In this document: in pieces, positions 52,917-64,000 of the stretch
Layout of the letters: each line of letters begins with the position of its first letter
Numbering within the stretch: position 1 is the stretch's first letter
Assembly (NCBI GenBank): GCA_002189035.1
Contig: NEEC01000012.1
Coordinates: forward strand, 2,542,001-2,606,000
Source: Utricularia gibba
Lineage: Eukaryota; Streptophyta; Magnoliopsida; Lamiales; Lentibulariaceae
DNA length: 64,000 bases
Direction of reading: 5' to 3'
Notes under the pieces: generated by a model
Databases searched by the model: none
Told to the model about the DNA's origin: nothing
Seen by the model: the letters and a program-made list of their open reading frames with translations, nothing else
Position numbers and translations under genes: made by a program

Positions 52917-53480
52917 ATGGGTTTGTCGATCGACTTCTCCGGCGGAGAGTGCTCTCATCCTCACACCCACAAAGTATTCATCCTCACGAACTACGTCCTC
53001 CTGGGCGCCGCCTCAAGCTGCATCTTCCTCACCCTTTCTCTCCGCCTCTTCCCCTCCCTCGTCGGCTTCCTCCTGATCCTTCTCCACGCAATCACAATCG
53101 CCGGCGCCATCTCCGGCTGCGCCGCCGCCTCACGGTCCGCATCCTCCGCCGGGAAATTCTACGGCGCCCACATGGTGGCTACTGTTCTAACTGCCATCTT
53201 TCAGGGATCCGTGTCTGTCCTGATATTCACGAGGCCCTCTGACTTCCTGGGGCACTTGAAGTCGTACGTGAGGGAGGAAGATGGTGTGGTGATTCTGAAA
53301 CTCGCAGGGGGGCTCTGCGTCCTGATGTTCTGTCTGGAATGGGTTGTGCTCACGCTTGCCTTCTTCTTGAATTACTATGCTTACATGGAGAGGAAGGGGA
53401 TCAATGGCGGAAGCACCAGGAGTGCAAAGGTGGGAGATGAAGAGGATATCAAGAACTGGCCATGGCCTTTTCAGGTCTAA
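52917..53480 (+). CDS. Four-span membrane protein, inverted copy B, intact
   Basis: An intronless frame of 187 residues starting MGLSIDFSGGECSHPHTHK, with a short His/Cys-containing N-terminus. Four hydrophobic spans follow: VFILTNYVLLGAASSCIFL, LVGFLLILLHAITIAGAISG, a third around VATVLTAIFQGSVSVLIF, and a fourth at CVLMFCLEWVVLTLAFFL. The end is short and polar (NWPWPFQV). I do not recognise a named family; similar unnamed proteins are expected across dicots. The upstream open frame from 52797 is leader, because the inverted copy shares only the sequence from this ATG on. It is presumably the functional copy. Confidence 0.85.
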   Translation: MGLSIDFSGGECSHPHTHKVFILTNYVLLGAASSCIFLTLSLRLFPSLVGFLLILLHAITIAGAISGCAAASRSASSAGKFYGAHMVATVLTAIFQGSVSVLIFTRPSDFLGHLKSYVREEDGVVILKLAGGLCVLMFCLEWVVLTLAFFLNYYAYMERKGINGGSTRSAKVGDEEDIKNWPWPFQV

Positions 53481-54046
53481 GTGAACAAACACAAAGGGCA
53501 TGTTGTTACCGTATTTTTTGATCCAGTACAGGTTCTTTGATTTGTTTCCTGTGTGTCTTCTGCTTTACTGGATGAAGAAAGAACATTCTCTGTGTTAGAT
53601 AACACCATGCTTCCAAATAGAACATCACATCAAGGGGGAGAGGTGTTTTCATTGGATCCAAAAGTGTCCAATCGGAGGTTGTGGGGGGGGGGGAGTTTCA
53701 AGTCGCGGCGGTGCAACTCCGCGGGCTCCTGGAAATGTACACTAAAAAGCCACAAAGCAATGGAAAGCATAAGGTCTGAGCCCCCAAACCATTGCCTTTG
53801 TTTGTATATTCCAAGAGACACTATTATGCATTGCAATGTCACGATAAAGAAGCAGAGGCTACCTTGTAACATGTAATTCTCAGTCATCACCATGTTAAAA
53901 ATAAACACGGGGAAGTACGGTCACCTGGATACATAGCAGCCGCCTCTGTTTCCAATAAGTTGGAGAATGCGGGTCGTTAAGACTTCCCCTTGAAATGGGG
54001 CACAAAAGAATTTTCGTTTTTGTATGTGGGGAGTTCGGGACGGGCG
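53481..54046. other. Convergent 3' spacer with G11 run
   Basis: Between the membrane-protein gene and LETM1. It contains an 11-base G homopolymer at 53683-53693 and no recognised exon. Confidence 0.6.
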
Positions 54047-57000
54047 TTATTCTACTCCGGCTGCTTCAGTGCCTTCCTTCTGATTGGCTAACTTGATGAT
54101 GTCTTCCACGAGTATCTTACCGTCTGTAGCAAAAGTCGACGCATTAAAAAGGAAATCCAGAACATGAAAGGAAACTCCAATCCTAAAATGACAAACCTCT
54201 ATCCTTGGATAGATTCCCAATAAGTTCTTGAATCCCTTCTTTATCTATGGTGTCCTTCAGGTAGTGAGCAGCAGCTGCAACCTCCTCGGGAGTTACTTTG
54301 CCATCATAGTCCCTGGGTATCACGAAAAATATACTATAAATACGTAATTGGAGAAAAAATGATGTGGCCAGGCATTTCAGATCAATGATGATATTGGGTT
54401 TGGCTATCATAATGCTAGTAATCATAATAATTCAGCTCGACGAAGAATAAATTTAGTTGCAGCAGATTCTGGTACCTATCAAGAAGACGCCACCGGTCAC
54501 CTATTGTGGAATCAACATGATCTATCTCCTTTTCAAGCTTGTGCAACATGGCATCAACCTGAAACGAGCAAATACAATCAAGCATGTGTGATGACTCTTG
54601 GAACTCCAACCAAAATCCCAAATGTATTCGGTCATCAAAGGATACTGAGTGAGGAAACTAAGTTGTCTATACCCGGTTTATAAGTGCTGCGGATAATTTT
54701 TCCCCAGGAGCCAACTCATCGGCATTATTGGAGTCATCCCTCGCAGCTACGTATGCTTTCATGGCAGCGGCTTCCTCGTCTATACCCTCTTTTTCCACCA
54801 TACTGTTATAGAGCTCTATCTATACAATGAACACTGACTGTTAAACAATGAAAGTGTACTCCAAAGAGCAGGAATTGAATAAATAAAAATTTCCTATTTT
54901 TTTGTAAAGGCATAAAAAGAGCATTGCAACAGAAGTGAAGAAAAGAGGGAGTTGAGGAAGAATGGAGGAAATGAGGTGTATTATCATTAAATAATACACT
55001 TCATAAAGCACTTCTCGCCTCGATGAAACAAGCGCAGCTTACCTCTTTGTTAACAAGTCCTAAGAACTCTTCTCGCTCCCTGCTCACAGACTGAACGGTA
55101 AAAAAAAAAAAAACACAAGAATTATGGCACGATGCTACAGGGTGTATACAAAAGTACGACTCATTAAATTAATCCTGACCGATGCTGATGCTAATACAGC
55201 CAATGCACGACTGAACTCAGAAAGTTGCTCTTGCTTGTCACGCAGTTTTTCTGTGACCCGCTCCTTTTCTTCTTTTGATGTCGCCATAATCATTTCTTCT
55301 AAGGCCACATCTTTCTGTGAAGTGGAAGACTCTTTTAACCTAGCCTCAAGCTCTTCTCTCTCCTCCTCCTCCTGCAATATGCAATTTTCACTCGCACAGG
55401 TAGAAAAATAGAAGGATGCAAAATAAAGAACCGTAACAAGGAAGTGATACAAATCATGCATTCAAAAACATCTAAAATACTTGGTTTGAGAAAAAAGACA
55501 AATGATAGACGTAACATCAACTCAAGAAAAAAAAAGTACAAATGCCTTCAGAAAAGCTACAATCAGATATTGTAAAACTTATACCAGTATTTTGCGACAA
55601 AAAAAAAAAGAAAACGTAAAGCCTAGCCTCGACAACATCAATGGTTGCTGCATAAATACAGCATTTACACGTAGTACCTATATAGAACAAGAATTTCCAG
55701 GTAATAAATGAAACATTAATTGTAACTAAACCTTGATTAATTCCTCCTGCATCTCCAGGAACTCCAACTTTCTCCTCTTTTCTGAGACAGAATCTTCAGA
55801 TGGAAGTGCTGTGACTCCAACAGTGTCCACCACCTCATCAGGAAGTGATGAAAGCGTAGCCTGAACAGCCTCCTCTGGCTTCACCTTACCGACACACTGA
55901 ATGCTCTGTATTCATCAATATGAAAAAAAAAGAGAAACAAAAGTAATAAGTTTCTTCATAAAACAAAAAGGTCTAAATATCTATATAGAATGGGTTACCT
56001 AGAGAGGATTAACAAGGATGATGGAAGAGCATGATTAAGAGATAAGTCCAACCAATCATGAAGCTGCAGATAAAGGGAAATGTCAGGTGAAGAAATGGAG
56101 GCATTAGGCTTAAAACCATCCACAGAGTTGGAGAAACAGAACACCCCATTGCGCATATTTTTCCTTACAGTATCCATTAACATAAAACACACTAAATTGA
56201 AAAGATCAAGACACCTGCTTTCTCATTTCCTCAACAGAGAGAAGACCAAGCAATCCACGATCCCGACATGCTTGGCGGAGCTCCTCTTCAGAAAGGCTCT
56301 CAAGGCCCTCAACTTGAATCATTTTGTCATCCTGCTTTATTCTGGAATAAGAAAATGACTCAGTTTTGTCATTGTTTCAGAAGCATTACAAATCATTCCA
56401 CCAAAATGCAGACATGAAACTGTTATACATTGAAAAATATCTTACTTTTTAAGTTTATTCCGAAGCATGAAGCGAAGATATGCATCAGTACCTATGCCTA
56501 TGGTACCAATACCCATATATTTGCACATGGTCAGCAACCGGGGTCTGCATCACAAATTCTAAGACAATCAGATAATCTGGCGCCTGTGCAAAACCGATTA
56601 CTGTAATAACAAAACCAGAAACTGAACAGAGGTTCAAGGAATAAATTCAGGTTGCCTGCTGATGTTGTCCAGTGTGAGCTCATCATTGAACAGCTTCGCA
56701 AAACCCAGGATTTCCTCATTAGAGACTTGAGAGCCTGTTCTGACCTGGTGCAGCATCCAAAAGGTGATTGTTTGGAGAGTGGACTAGGAAGCAAATTCCA
56801 AACATAGAAGCTGGAAGAACTGCCAGAGATAGGATTTTCTAAATACAGTGCTAGGTATTTTTTGGAGACCTTGTTCATGAACTCATCAAGATCTTCAGCT
56901 GTTTTCTTTGTTTCTCCACTTCTTGTGTTCTGAACTTCCTTCGCCATCTCTTTCACAGTTTCCTGGAGAAACTTCGCATACTCTATCCTTGCATTCAATC

Positions 57001-58629
57001 TTTTTTTAAGGGCTTCCTGCGATTGATATATCATTGCAGTGAATCTTAAAAAGACACAGAAATATACAATGACGAAAAGAAACATGGTAACTCTAAACAG
57101 GAGGCTTTTTTCTAAGATGTGCGCGTTCTATGTCAGAATAGAGAGGACTTTAAAGAAAAGGGATTGTTTTTCTACAATATTTATCTTCTCAGTCAAAAAT
57201 TCCTTCTCAATGTCAATTATAACAAAGAAAAGGATTATTTTCCAGTTATGCAGATAGCTAAATTTTATCAATGATTAGGCTAGGCAATTAGCATAAAAAT
57301 TAGGCTACTTAAATAAAAATCAGTAAATGAAAAAATGGAGATAGCCTAAACTAGTAATACATGCAATTTCATAGAAGGACTAAAAGAAAGCCTAAAGATT
57401 GATTTACTCCAGGTGAAAGATAAGAGAAATAAAAGGTAATGGTTTATTCTGCATGATACATATGTGTTAGCTAGTGACACAATGGACTGTTAGTAACTGA
57501 TCAGAACAGCCCCAAGGCACTTAAGCTAATTACAGTTTTCATACATGCAGAATAGTGAATAACCAAGCACCTCACTTATGGCAATTTTGCAGAAGGAAAT
57601 ACATGCATATGTGCGAGAACATATCACCATTATTAAAGTAGATTCACCTGTTCTTTCATCTTATCCTGAAAGGTTGACGGTAACATGTTTGGAAATAGTT
57701 TTAGAAACACGGGAAGCAAGAATTCCATGAAAGGAACTATAATGAATACAGCGAAAGGACCCAGCCTGAAAATATCAGATGCTGTTCTTGTGAGCTGCTG
57801 TCTCTCTCTCCTCGAAAGTGTCTTCCCTCTAGCCACCTTTGATAAGAGCCTCACGCATATTCTAGTGTCAGCCCACAGTAGCTTTGTTCCAAGCCAGTAG
57901 TGCTTTAATGTATTCATAAACTCATCTTTCCAGTGAATCAATTTTTTGGCCCAATCTTCTCTGTAATAAGATCAAATCATTAAGCGGCAAGGAGATACAA
58001 ATCCTTGAATTAAAATTTTGATATAGATTTATAACCTGCTCATAGAGGCTACAGCTCTTAAGGCTGGACCGATTCCTAAAATCATAGCCCAAACCTTCTT
58101 CAGGGTAGAAGCAAGAACCCCTTCTGAGAATCTTGCAGCTTCTTCGATTTGGCTTTTGCCTTGGCTTTGACAGAACCCAAATCTTCAACTGCAAGATCAC
58201 ACTCTTCCGGAGAAGGTTCTTTCTTCACCTTAACAACTGGTTCTTCCTTATCATCACTACCCCCTAACTTCGGCTGTGCTGCTGCCGTTGAAAAATAATG
58301 TACATCTCTCGACGAACTAAATTCCCATCTAAAAAAATCCCTAGTAACTCCAACCCCATAATGTGAAAAAGGAACCCGAGTAAACCAAGACCGAATTGAC
58401 TTGGAATCAAAGCTCGTTGTGCAGCCGGTTTTGCTACACATCGGTCATCGTCCTTCCTCACGTGTTTAGAGCTCAGGGGCTGAGTCTCTTTAGAATCCCA
58501 GCTCCGCGAATGCTCATTCTCTGACAACTCCACATTCTTAAAACCCAAAAAATTTTCAACAAGGCAGCGGGACGGGTTAACAGAATCAACCAGGGCCTTT
58601 TTCCTCCTAAAAATTGCTCTCGACGCCAT
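54047..58629 (-). pseudogene. LETM1: LETM1 mitochondrial cation/proton exchanger, three frame breaks
   Basis: Fourteen exons are clear: 58629-58036, 57960-57648, 57016-56870, 56744-56656, 56544-56446, 56341-56215, 56063-55999, 55905-55732, 55371-55180, 55090-55043, 54819-54673, 54558-54476, 54312-54197, 54123-54047. The LETM1 core has YWLGTKLLWADTRI, LSRRERQQLTRTASDIFRL, the membrane span FAVFIIVPFMEFLLPVFL, and LPSTFQDKMKEQ. The ribosome-binding-like C-part and an EF-hand-like loop (DRDYDGKVTPEE) follow. LETM1 sits in the mitochondrial inner membrane and keeps K+/H+ or Ca2+/H+ balance. Three single-base breaks interrupt it: near 58432-58450, at 58118-58121 (CCCC, + strand) and at 55889-55890. 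Adding three bases gives 2274 coding bases (757 residues), the family length. Intron 4 starts with GC (56655-56654). Confidence 0.9.
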
Positions 58630-59511
58630 TGGAAATTGCTTCCGTTTCAACTAAGATAGCATATCCCTGAAAACCACAACCACAGCCTACTCTCATTTCG
58701 AGAAAAAAATACATCAGACATCAATCGAAGGAGCGTAACTGAACAAATACACGAAATAATTCTGAAACTCATCATCCAATACCACCGCTAAACATTCTCA
58801 CAAAAACGCAATCCATTTAAACTTCTTCACTGCAACCGTTAAGAAATGATTCAGCTAGAGCATGAAACAGCGAAGCGAATGGATTACCAAATTCACAGAA
58901 CAGGAAACCGACGTCAAAAACCAAAAACTCCACAGCTGGAAACGCCACTTCAAAAATCGAAAAACGAACCTCGCGCAGATCAATCAGCCCAAGAATTATG
59001 TCGCAGTCGGAGTGTTTCAGTTCTGTCCTGATGCTTGTAGAACAAGTCCAATTTCCCCTGCAGACTGAATGCAGGTTTATAACTTCCCTTGCCGAAAGCC
59101 CACTATCACCTTTCCTAGGGCGTGCTGTATCCAATCAAATTCATTTTTAACAATTTTTAGCAATAAAAAACATATTTCTTAGTTTTTATATTTTCCTATC
59201 TCCTTTGCTCATAATAATAAAAAAAACTCTTTTTTTAATTTTTTATTGTCACGTAATTTTAATTAATAAATTCTTTGAAATAAAAAAGTAGATAGATTTA
59301 TTTTTAATCAAATAAAAACGTATTTTAATATTTTGCATATATTTTATTTTTTTCTACCCAAAAAATCATTAATAAAATAAATATGTTAGATATGTGACGT
59401 TAGATATTTTCATATATGAAAGCTGGAGATCTTTTTAATATCACAATTAAAGAATCCATGAAGGAGAAGAATCAGAAGTTTTGCTTTTAAGGATATACAC
59501 ACGATAAGGAG
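58630..59511. other. LETM1 promoter and AT-rich spacer
   Basis: 58630-59100 is the LETM1 leader and promoter side. 59130-59420 is very AT-rich. No other exon is seen. Confidence 0.55.
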
Positions 59512-59772
59512 ATGCAAAGAGTAACTGGTACCATTGATGAAGATGGGGATGATACCCCAACAAAGATATTTAGGTGTGGACAATGCAAGAAAGTACTCCA
59601 AACGCATCAAGCTCTAGGAGGCCATATGACGAAACATCGATATGATAAACTGAAAGATGGGGATATAGTTAACGACGTTGAGATGATCCAAGCGACAGAG
59701 ACATTATTGCTTCTTAAACATGGATGGCAGCCAAAAGCCATTGTAAATAAACAAGGGGATACAAGAAACTAG
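59512..59772 (+). CDS. Small QALGGH-type C2H2 zinc-finger protein, possibly truncated
   Basis: A frame of 86 residues with one intact plant Q-type finger: FRCGQCKKVLQTHQALGGHM followed by TKH, so both Cys and both His are present. QALGGH fingers bind short AGT-type DNA sites in plant transcription factors. Beyond the stop at 59770-59772, a second finger-like stretch can be read at about 59834-59910 (CMCKVCKEIFETHQVLAGHM then TRD). There Val and Ala replace the usual residues and the second zinc His is replaced by Asp. The locus may therefore be a remnant of a multi-finger gene with an early stop. AT-rich surroundings and lack of a clear promoter lower confidence in expression. Confidence 0.55.
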   Translation: MQRVTGTIDEDGDDTPTKIFRCGQCKKVLQTHQALGGHMTKHRYDKLKDGDIVNDVEMIQATETLLLLKHGWQPKAIVNKQGDTRN

Positions 59773-61445
59773 TGAAAAACCCCACTTTTATATCAATATT
59801 ACAGCTACTGAATTGGAAGAGAATGGGGGTTGCATGTGCAAGGTATGTAAAGAAATATTTGAAACACATCAAGTGTTGGCAGGCCATATGACGAGAGATA
59901 CCGAGGAGAAAAGTGAGAGGGGAATGGAATGGAAGGATGGTTGGATTTCATCCCGCTGATGTTGCAAGGATGCTCCTATTGATTTAGAATTAAGATTGTA
60001 ATGTGTGTGTGTTTTTGTTTTGAAGAAGAAGAATCTATAAAAGTTTTTATATTTATGTCTTTTGTTCAACAATTCTTTTGATCATTTCCAATTTCTTGAG
60101 TACCACAATTTGCTCTTATTATATTTGCTTCACTCATTATTGTCTTTGTGTTCGATACACTTGAATTTCTTACAGTATTGTTATTTATCATGGTAATTAG
60201 ACAACATATCATCATCCTTTTCATGAGGACAAAGCTTCAACTTGTCCAGCTTTTTCTAGTTCCACAGCTCTTGCTTGTGCTTTTTTGGCCTTCCTTAAGA
60301 GCATCCTGGTTCCATTGATGAACTGATGAATAGAAGCAACCGTGTATATGATGCATATGGAGTTTTGAAAAAGTATAATATCTTTGTCTTCATTGTCATT
60401 TTTTGTTCATTTTCATGTTCACAATCCGTTGCAGTTCTCTGTGGCGTTGCAGTTTTCATGTTTCCATTTCAAATAGAGATCGGATAATCATTAAGTCTGC
60501 ATGAAGAAATCCAACGAATCTGTGCAATGGAAGTATTGAGAGATGGAGAAGAGCATGAAGTCATCGTCACCCTCCAACCTGTTGCAGTCTCTTGTCCCAT
60601 TTACATGATATTAACTTTTGATCATTGTCCAAGCTTTCTGTAAAACCAGTTGCAGTTTCTTGTTCCTGCTCACCAATTTCATAAGCTACTAGTTTCTGCT
60701 GGTCTCGTCTTTGCACCATTGATGCAGCCATATCTTCATGAGTAGGGAGAAGATGCGTACAATAGACTATGTGAACGAGCACTCAAAGAGACACCGCAGA
60801 ACGCTGCTCAAAAGCTTGTCATCCTCTCCCACGAAGCAATGTAGTACCTGCATCTTTCGAGAAGAAATGTTTCCAAGAAGAAAAAAATGACAAGAGACAC
60901 AAGTTTGAAGGCGGCTTCTCTGATTCATTGTTCGGTGTACACAGTAAACACCTTCACCGTGCGAATGGTAACCACAGAGAAGGTTAGGGTTGACAAATCC
61001 TCCACCAAACTGCCCCGTTGTGCTGTAAAATGGATGATTTGACCAGGAGTGGGGAACTTGGGAGTGAGCTCGTTATCTTTAGTGGAGAGGGACGTCACAG
61101 TGCTGCTCATTTGCAAGTTGACGGTGGGCAATAAATACCCTTGACCACCATTGAAGACGTGCGGCGGAAATCAAGGGCGGTAAAAAGGTAAATTTTCTGT
61201 CAAAAACTTGCTCGGTTTCCAACACCATACCAAAGTGAATAGTTTTTGTTTCCAGTGCTGCTGCAAAGGACATCAATCAGGTACTGAGGTGTCTGATAAA
61301 CATTGACCAGACTTCATGTAATGAGCCAAGAAAACATTGTCCCGACTCATCTTCTTCATTCATCCTCACCGCTTTCTATCTGCTTCTCTTTTCCCCTCGT
61401 GCTGTGTGTTCGCTTTCTCCTACACTGCAACTCCCTTTTTGCATC
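59773..61445. other. Spacer with degenerate zinc-finger remnant
   Basis: The left end carries the degenerate second finger described with the zinc-finger gene. Beyond 59960 only short frames are present on both strands; those on the minus strand at 60925-61131 and 61079-61276 resemble no protein. Confidence 0.5.
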
Positions 61446-62252
61446 ATGGCTGCCACTGCTGCTGCTGTAAGCTTCCCATTCTTATCACAAATCTGTTTCT
61501 TTCATACCCATTACCCAGTTTTCTTTTGTTTTTTCATTCTCTGTCTTTGTCCTAGGATGATTTCTTCTCATGGGGGCAGATTCAGATTCCTGCATTTGGA
61601 GACTGGGAGACGACAAACCAACTTCCCATAACTCAGTATTTCGAATGCGCAAGGCAAGCTGGTTTACTTCGCTGTAGCTGCTCTGTGCCTGAAGATTGTG
61701 CCTATCGCCTGCTCTTCTACGGCTCGCAGGGTCGCAGGATTTATGAACCAAAGGTTGAGTTTTTGAGATCTTGTTCTTTTTCCCTTCTTTTTTTTCACTG
61801 TTTCTGTGATAAAAATGTAATCTTCAGATAAGCGAGCCAAGTTTCAGTAGAGATCCTTCTTCCAAGAAACAAGCAAATCAGGGGACGAGACAAAGCTCCG
61901 GCCAACTATCCTCCGTCACCGTCATGCCGGTGGATGAGGATCTCTACAAGATCTCTCCGGGGGTTCTCCGAAAAACCAAGCGAGTAAGTCATTTTTCTTT
62001 TTCACAAAATCACACAGAAACGACAAACCCACAACCTTTTTGGGTTCCTTTCCAAGTTCTCTTTCAAAGATTGAAACTTTTGAGGGTAAATGTCTAGAAA
62101 AGTTGGTGAAAAGATTGTGCACTTTTCAAGAATCCATGAAAAGAAGAGTAACCCATTCCACGCTTTTGATGTGCTGTTGTTTATCCAAAAAAATGCAGAA
62201 GAAGATGCTGGGTTTCTTCTCACGATGCATAGCGCCGCCCTGCAATGCGTGA
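61446..62252 (+). CDS. RIN4/NOI-like small protein with Cys-rich tail
   Basis: Four exons (61446-61466, 61556-61753, 61828-61983, 62199-62252) give 142 residues, all junctions GT-AG and in phase. The N-terminal half has an NOI-like core, IPAFGDWETTNQLPITQYFE, resembling the PxFGxW...YF pattern of RIN4, the plasma-membrane immune regulator. A Ser-rich linker follows, then VDEDLYKISPGVLRKTKR, and a C-terminal tail GFFSRCIAPPC whose cysteines could be lipidated, as in RIN4. Unlike classical NOI proteins the core is followed by a Cys-rich stretch (LLRCSCSVPEDC). Membrane attachment and an immune role are inferred. The first exon encodes only seven residues. Confidence 0.75.
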
Positions 62253-64000
62253 AATGAAGCTTGGGGCGCTTCAGGGAACACAAGTAGTCAGCGTTGAAGC
62301 CAAGAAGCCATGGGTCGATCAGCATAATCAGTATCTATGAAACCCTTCAAGATTTTCCCCGAGTTGTAGATATTGATTCTGCTGAACTCCGCGAATTTAG
62401 TTGAACGCACGCACAGATCAAAGAACTGCAATTCTGTAGGCAAACATTTACCAGAAACAATGGCGACGCTCCATTTATCCGGTCTGCTGGAGAACCGCCC
62501 GGTTTTGTTTCCGTTTACCCGGTCTAAGGCTTTTGAACATGCACGGGTTGAGCCTTGATGGGCTGGGCGTAAAGCGGCCGGATGGGCTTGGCCACGGGCT
62601 GACCCGAAACCCGCACCCCAACCGGATGACCGGCGGGTTGACCGTTGGTTATGATTTTGAATGAATGATTTTAATGTTTATCAATTGATAACAAGATCTG
62701 CAAATCATCCTTCTTTCTTCACCTTGCAAGCAATTTGCCCCAAATCTGATTCATTTGTTGACGTTGCTGATTTGCCCCCATCTTGATCCCTGACGTTGAT
62801 AGCTTCACGTTGATGTTTCTGAATACGGTGTAAAATGGAGTCCTCTTGCGGTGTTGTAACGGAGAGAAGTGAAGGTGTTGGGGATTATCGATGTGGGGTG
62901 ATTCTGAGAAAAAGTTCATGTTTTTTCTGTAGATGATAGTCTTGTTGATAGGAGCCGTTATCTGTTCAAGATCAAAGACAGGAGAGTGCATGTTCTTGAT
63001 GTTTTTGATGGAATGGATGGGGAGGCTGGCAGCGCATGATGTGGAATTAGCTGCACAAATTCATGAAAATAATTTAAGCTAGGTATGTTATCTGTGCAGG
63101 CCAGTCCTCAGATCATGGTGCTACTAGATCAAATGCTCCCATTTGTCTTGAAAGTTGCAGGTGTAATGGTACTTGACCTCCCAAAACTCCATTGTCGCTC
63201 CAGTTTCTGTGGGCACTAATTTTCCGCCTGAGAGCACAAACTTCGTGACAGACCAGTGCTGGGTATTCATTCAGATAATGTCCCTCTGTAGCTCTATTTT
63301 GGCTGACATTGCATGCTTTGGGTCCCTCCGTTACCTGCAAGCATTCATATATTGTAAGAAGATAGAATAGGGAGTGTTTGCACATTAATTTTTCTGCCAT
63401 TTTGTGCAAGAAAATATAGTCAACAAGCTTTGGCTGTCTTGGATGAGGACGAAAGAGACTTGAAAGTTGCAGAGTTTTGATAATGATCTCTTATTTCCCT
63501 GTCTTCCCAGCTCATGTGCGATTGCCCCAGAAATGAACGAATCCCCTGTTTTTTCCTACGCATATTCCCCACCTATCTTCCCATAAACGACATTTGTTGC
63601 ATCCTGCGGGAAAATTTTCATCCATGTAAAATTTTACTACCTACCGAACGAGTCTGAGCCGAAACTGAATCCAGGAACGGATAAGCTTTTGTAGGGTTTT
63701 TCAGGGTGGCTTCTTTAGACCAAGTTAAGTTTCCAGGTGATGGAAGCTGGGTATATTTGTTAAGATCAGAGATATGCAGATGCTTATACTCAAGAGTTTG
63801 TCTTCAGCGGATTCAATGGTAATAGTTACACTGATCAGTGCGACCAGTGCTTTTTATACGGTAGACAAGGCACAATTTCTGACATCTTACGTTATTGAAA
63901 CACAACCTGTATTTATGTGCATTTTCTTTATACAATAGTCAATGTTTGTCCTTTATTTTATTAACGTCTGAGCATCTTTGTCCCAATACTAATCAAACGG
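62253..64000. other. Right-end spacer, no recognised gene
   Basis: Open frames at 62719-62991 and 63113-63409 (both minus) look protein-like in composition but match no family I know and have no supporting neighbours. A GC-rich patch at about 62540-62650 is rich in CCGG-type words, like the one near 38.6 kb. A gene entering from the right edge cannot be excluded. Confidence 0.45.

Larger units (their letters stand above)
51888..53480. repeat. Inverted gene duplication (palindrome with 469-bp spacer)
   Basis: Arms 51888-52447 and 52917-53480 are head-to-head copies of one gene, separated by 469 bp of non-repeated sequence that must hold both promoters. Leader sequences just outside the ATGs are recognisably related but diverged (for example GCATCGGAA against GCATCCGAAGAAG). 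The coding parts are almost identical and the 3' ends have diverged. Confidence 0.93.

Noticed and set aside
55903-55903. Alternative LETM1 exon 8 acceptor two bases later, which keeps the frame open
   Set aside because: It would give SIQCVGKVKPEE instead of the family RAFSVSGKVKPEE; the sequence fits the canonical acceptor plus a missing G.
60925-61276. Overlapping minus-strand frames near 61 kb
   Set aside because: Two overlapping short frames of unknown similarity; neither carries a motif.
62719-62991. 90-codon minus-strand frame
   Set aside because: Composition is protein-like but no family is recognised and no neighbouring exon could be joined; too weak for a gene call.

Overview
The window is nuclear DNA of a flowering plant, almost certainly a dicot. 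The genes carry short GT-AG introns of about 80-150 bp with AT-rich interiors, the spacers are AT-rich, and the families are plant-specific: AUX/IAA, IQD, WAT1-type transporter, LysM receptor kinase, TRM-type DUF4378 protein, SAWADEE homeodomain protein and plastid-targeted proteins. The bHLH gene resembles the GLABRA3/DELILA group of asterids, but the order and species cannot be settled from sequence alone. No bacterial operon, CRISPR array, virus or complete transposon was seen.

Layout. 0-2.7 kb: two weak exon-like pieces, then AT-rich spacer. 2.7-5.7 kb (+): TRM/DUF4378 gene. 6.0-8.6 kb (-): GL3/DELILA-like bHLH. 9.5-10.6 kb (-): small coiled-coil protein resembling BORC subunit 6. 11.3-12.1 kb (+): broken relic of the riboflavin-pathway phosphatase PYRP2. 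12.8-14.3 kb (+): beta-tubulin. 14.9-16.6 kb (-): WAT1-related transporter. 18.3-19.4 kb (-): LEA2-domain membrane protein with a frameshift. 20.2-20.6 kb (+): plastid ribosomal protein S17. 21.3-24.0 kb (+): N-terminally truncated golgin GC5-like gene. 26.0-27.2 kb (+): AUX/IAA. 28.2-29.5 kb (-): NUP35. 30.3-30.7 kb (-): DUF761 protein. 32.4-34.3 kb (-): SHH1-like. 34.8-37.8 kb (-): LYK3-type LysM receptor kinase. 40.4-41.6 kb (+): IQD protein. 41.7-42.3 kb (-): OXS3-like. 43.2-43.8 kb (-): TIC20-II. 44.3-46.9 kb (-): calreticulin-3. 47.4-48.1 kb (-): Ycf20-like. 48.8-51.6 kb (+): TMEM62-like metallophosphoesterase with a frameshift. 51.9-53.5 kb: head-to-head inverted pair of a four-span membrane protein gene. 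54.0-58.6 kb (-): LETM1 with three frameshifts. 59.5-59.8 kb (+): QALGGH zinc finger. 61.4-62.3 kb (+): RIN4/NOI-like protein. The last 1.7 kb has no recognisable gene.

The genes do not form one pathway; this is a typical gene-dense euchromatic segment. Several are thematically close: LYK3 and CRT3 (immune receptor kinase and ER quality control of receptors), RPS17, TIC20-II and Ycf20-like (plastid), and the auxin repressor. I resolved about 95 introns by keeping reading phase and family similarity. Four of them begin with GC instead of GT.

The most notable observations are: (1) an inverted gene pair whose coding parts are almost identical while both ends have diverged, suggesting gene conversion; (2) six frame breaks in four otherwise intact genes, five of them one base short in a G/C run and five of the six lying between 51 and 58.5 kb, which looks like assembly error but must be tested; (3) four GC-AG introns; (4) a truncated golgin paralogue with every remaining splice site intact. 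I did not find a convincing new multi-gene system.
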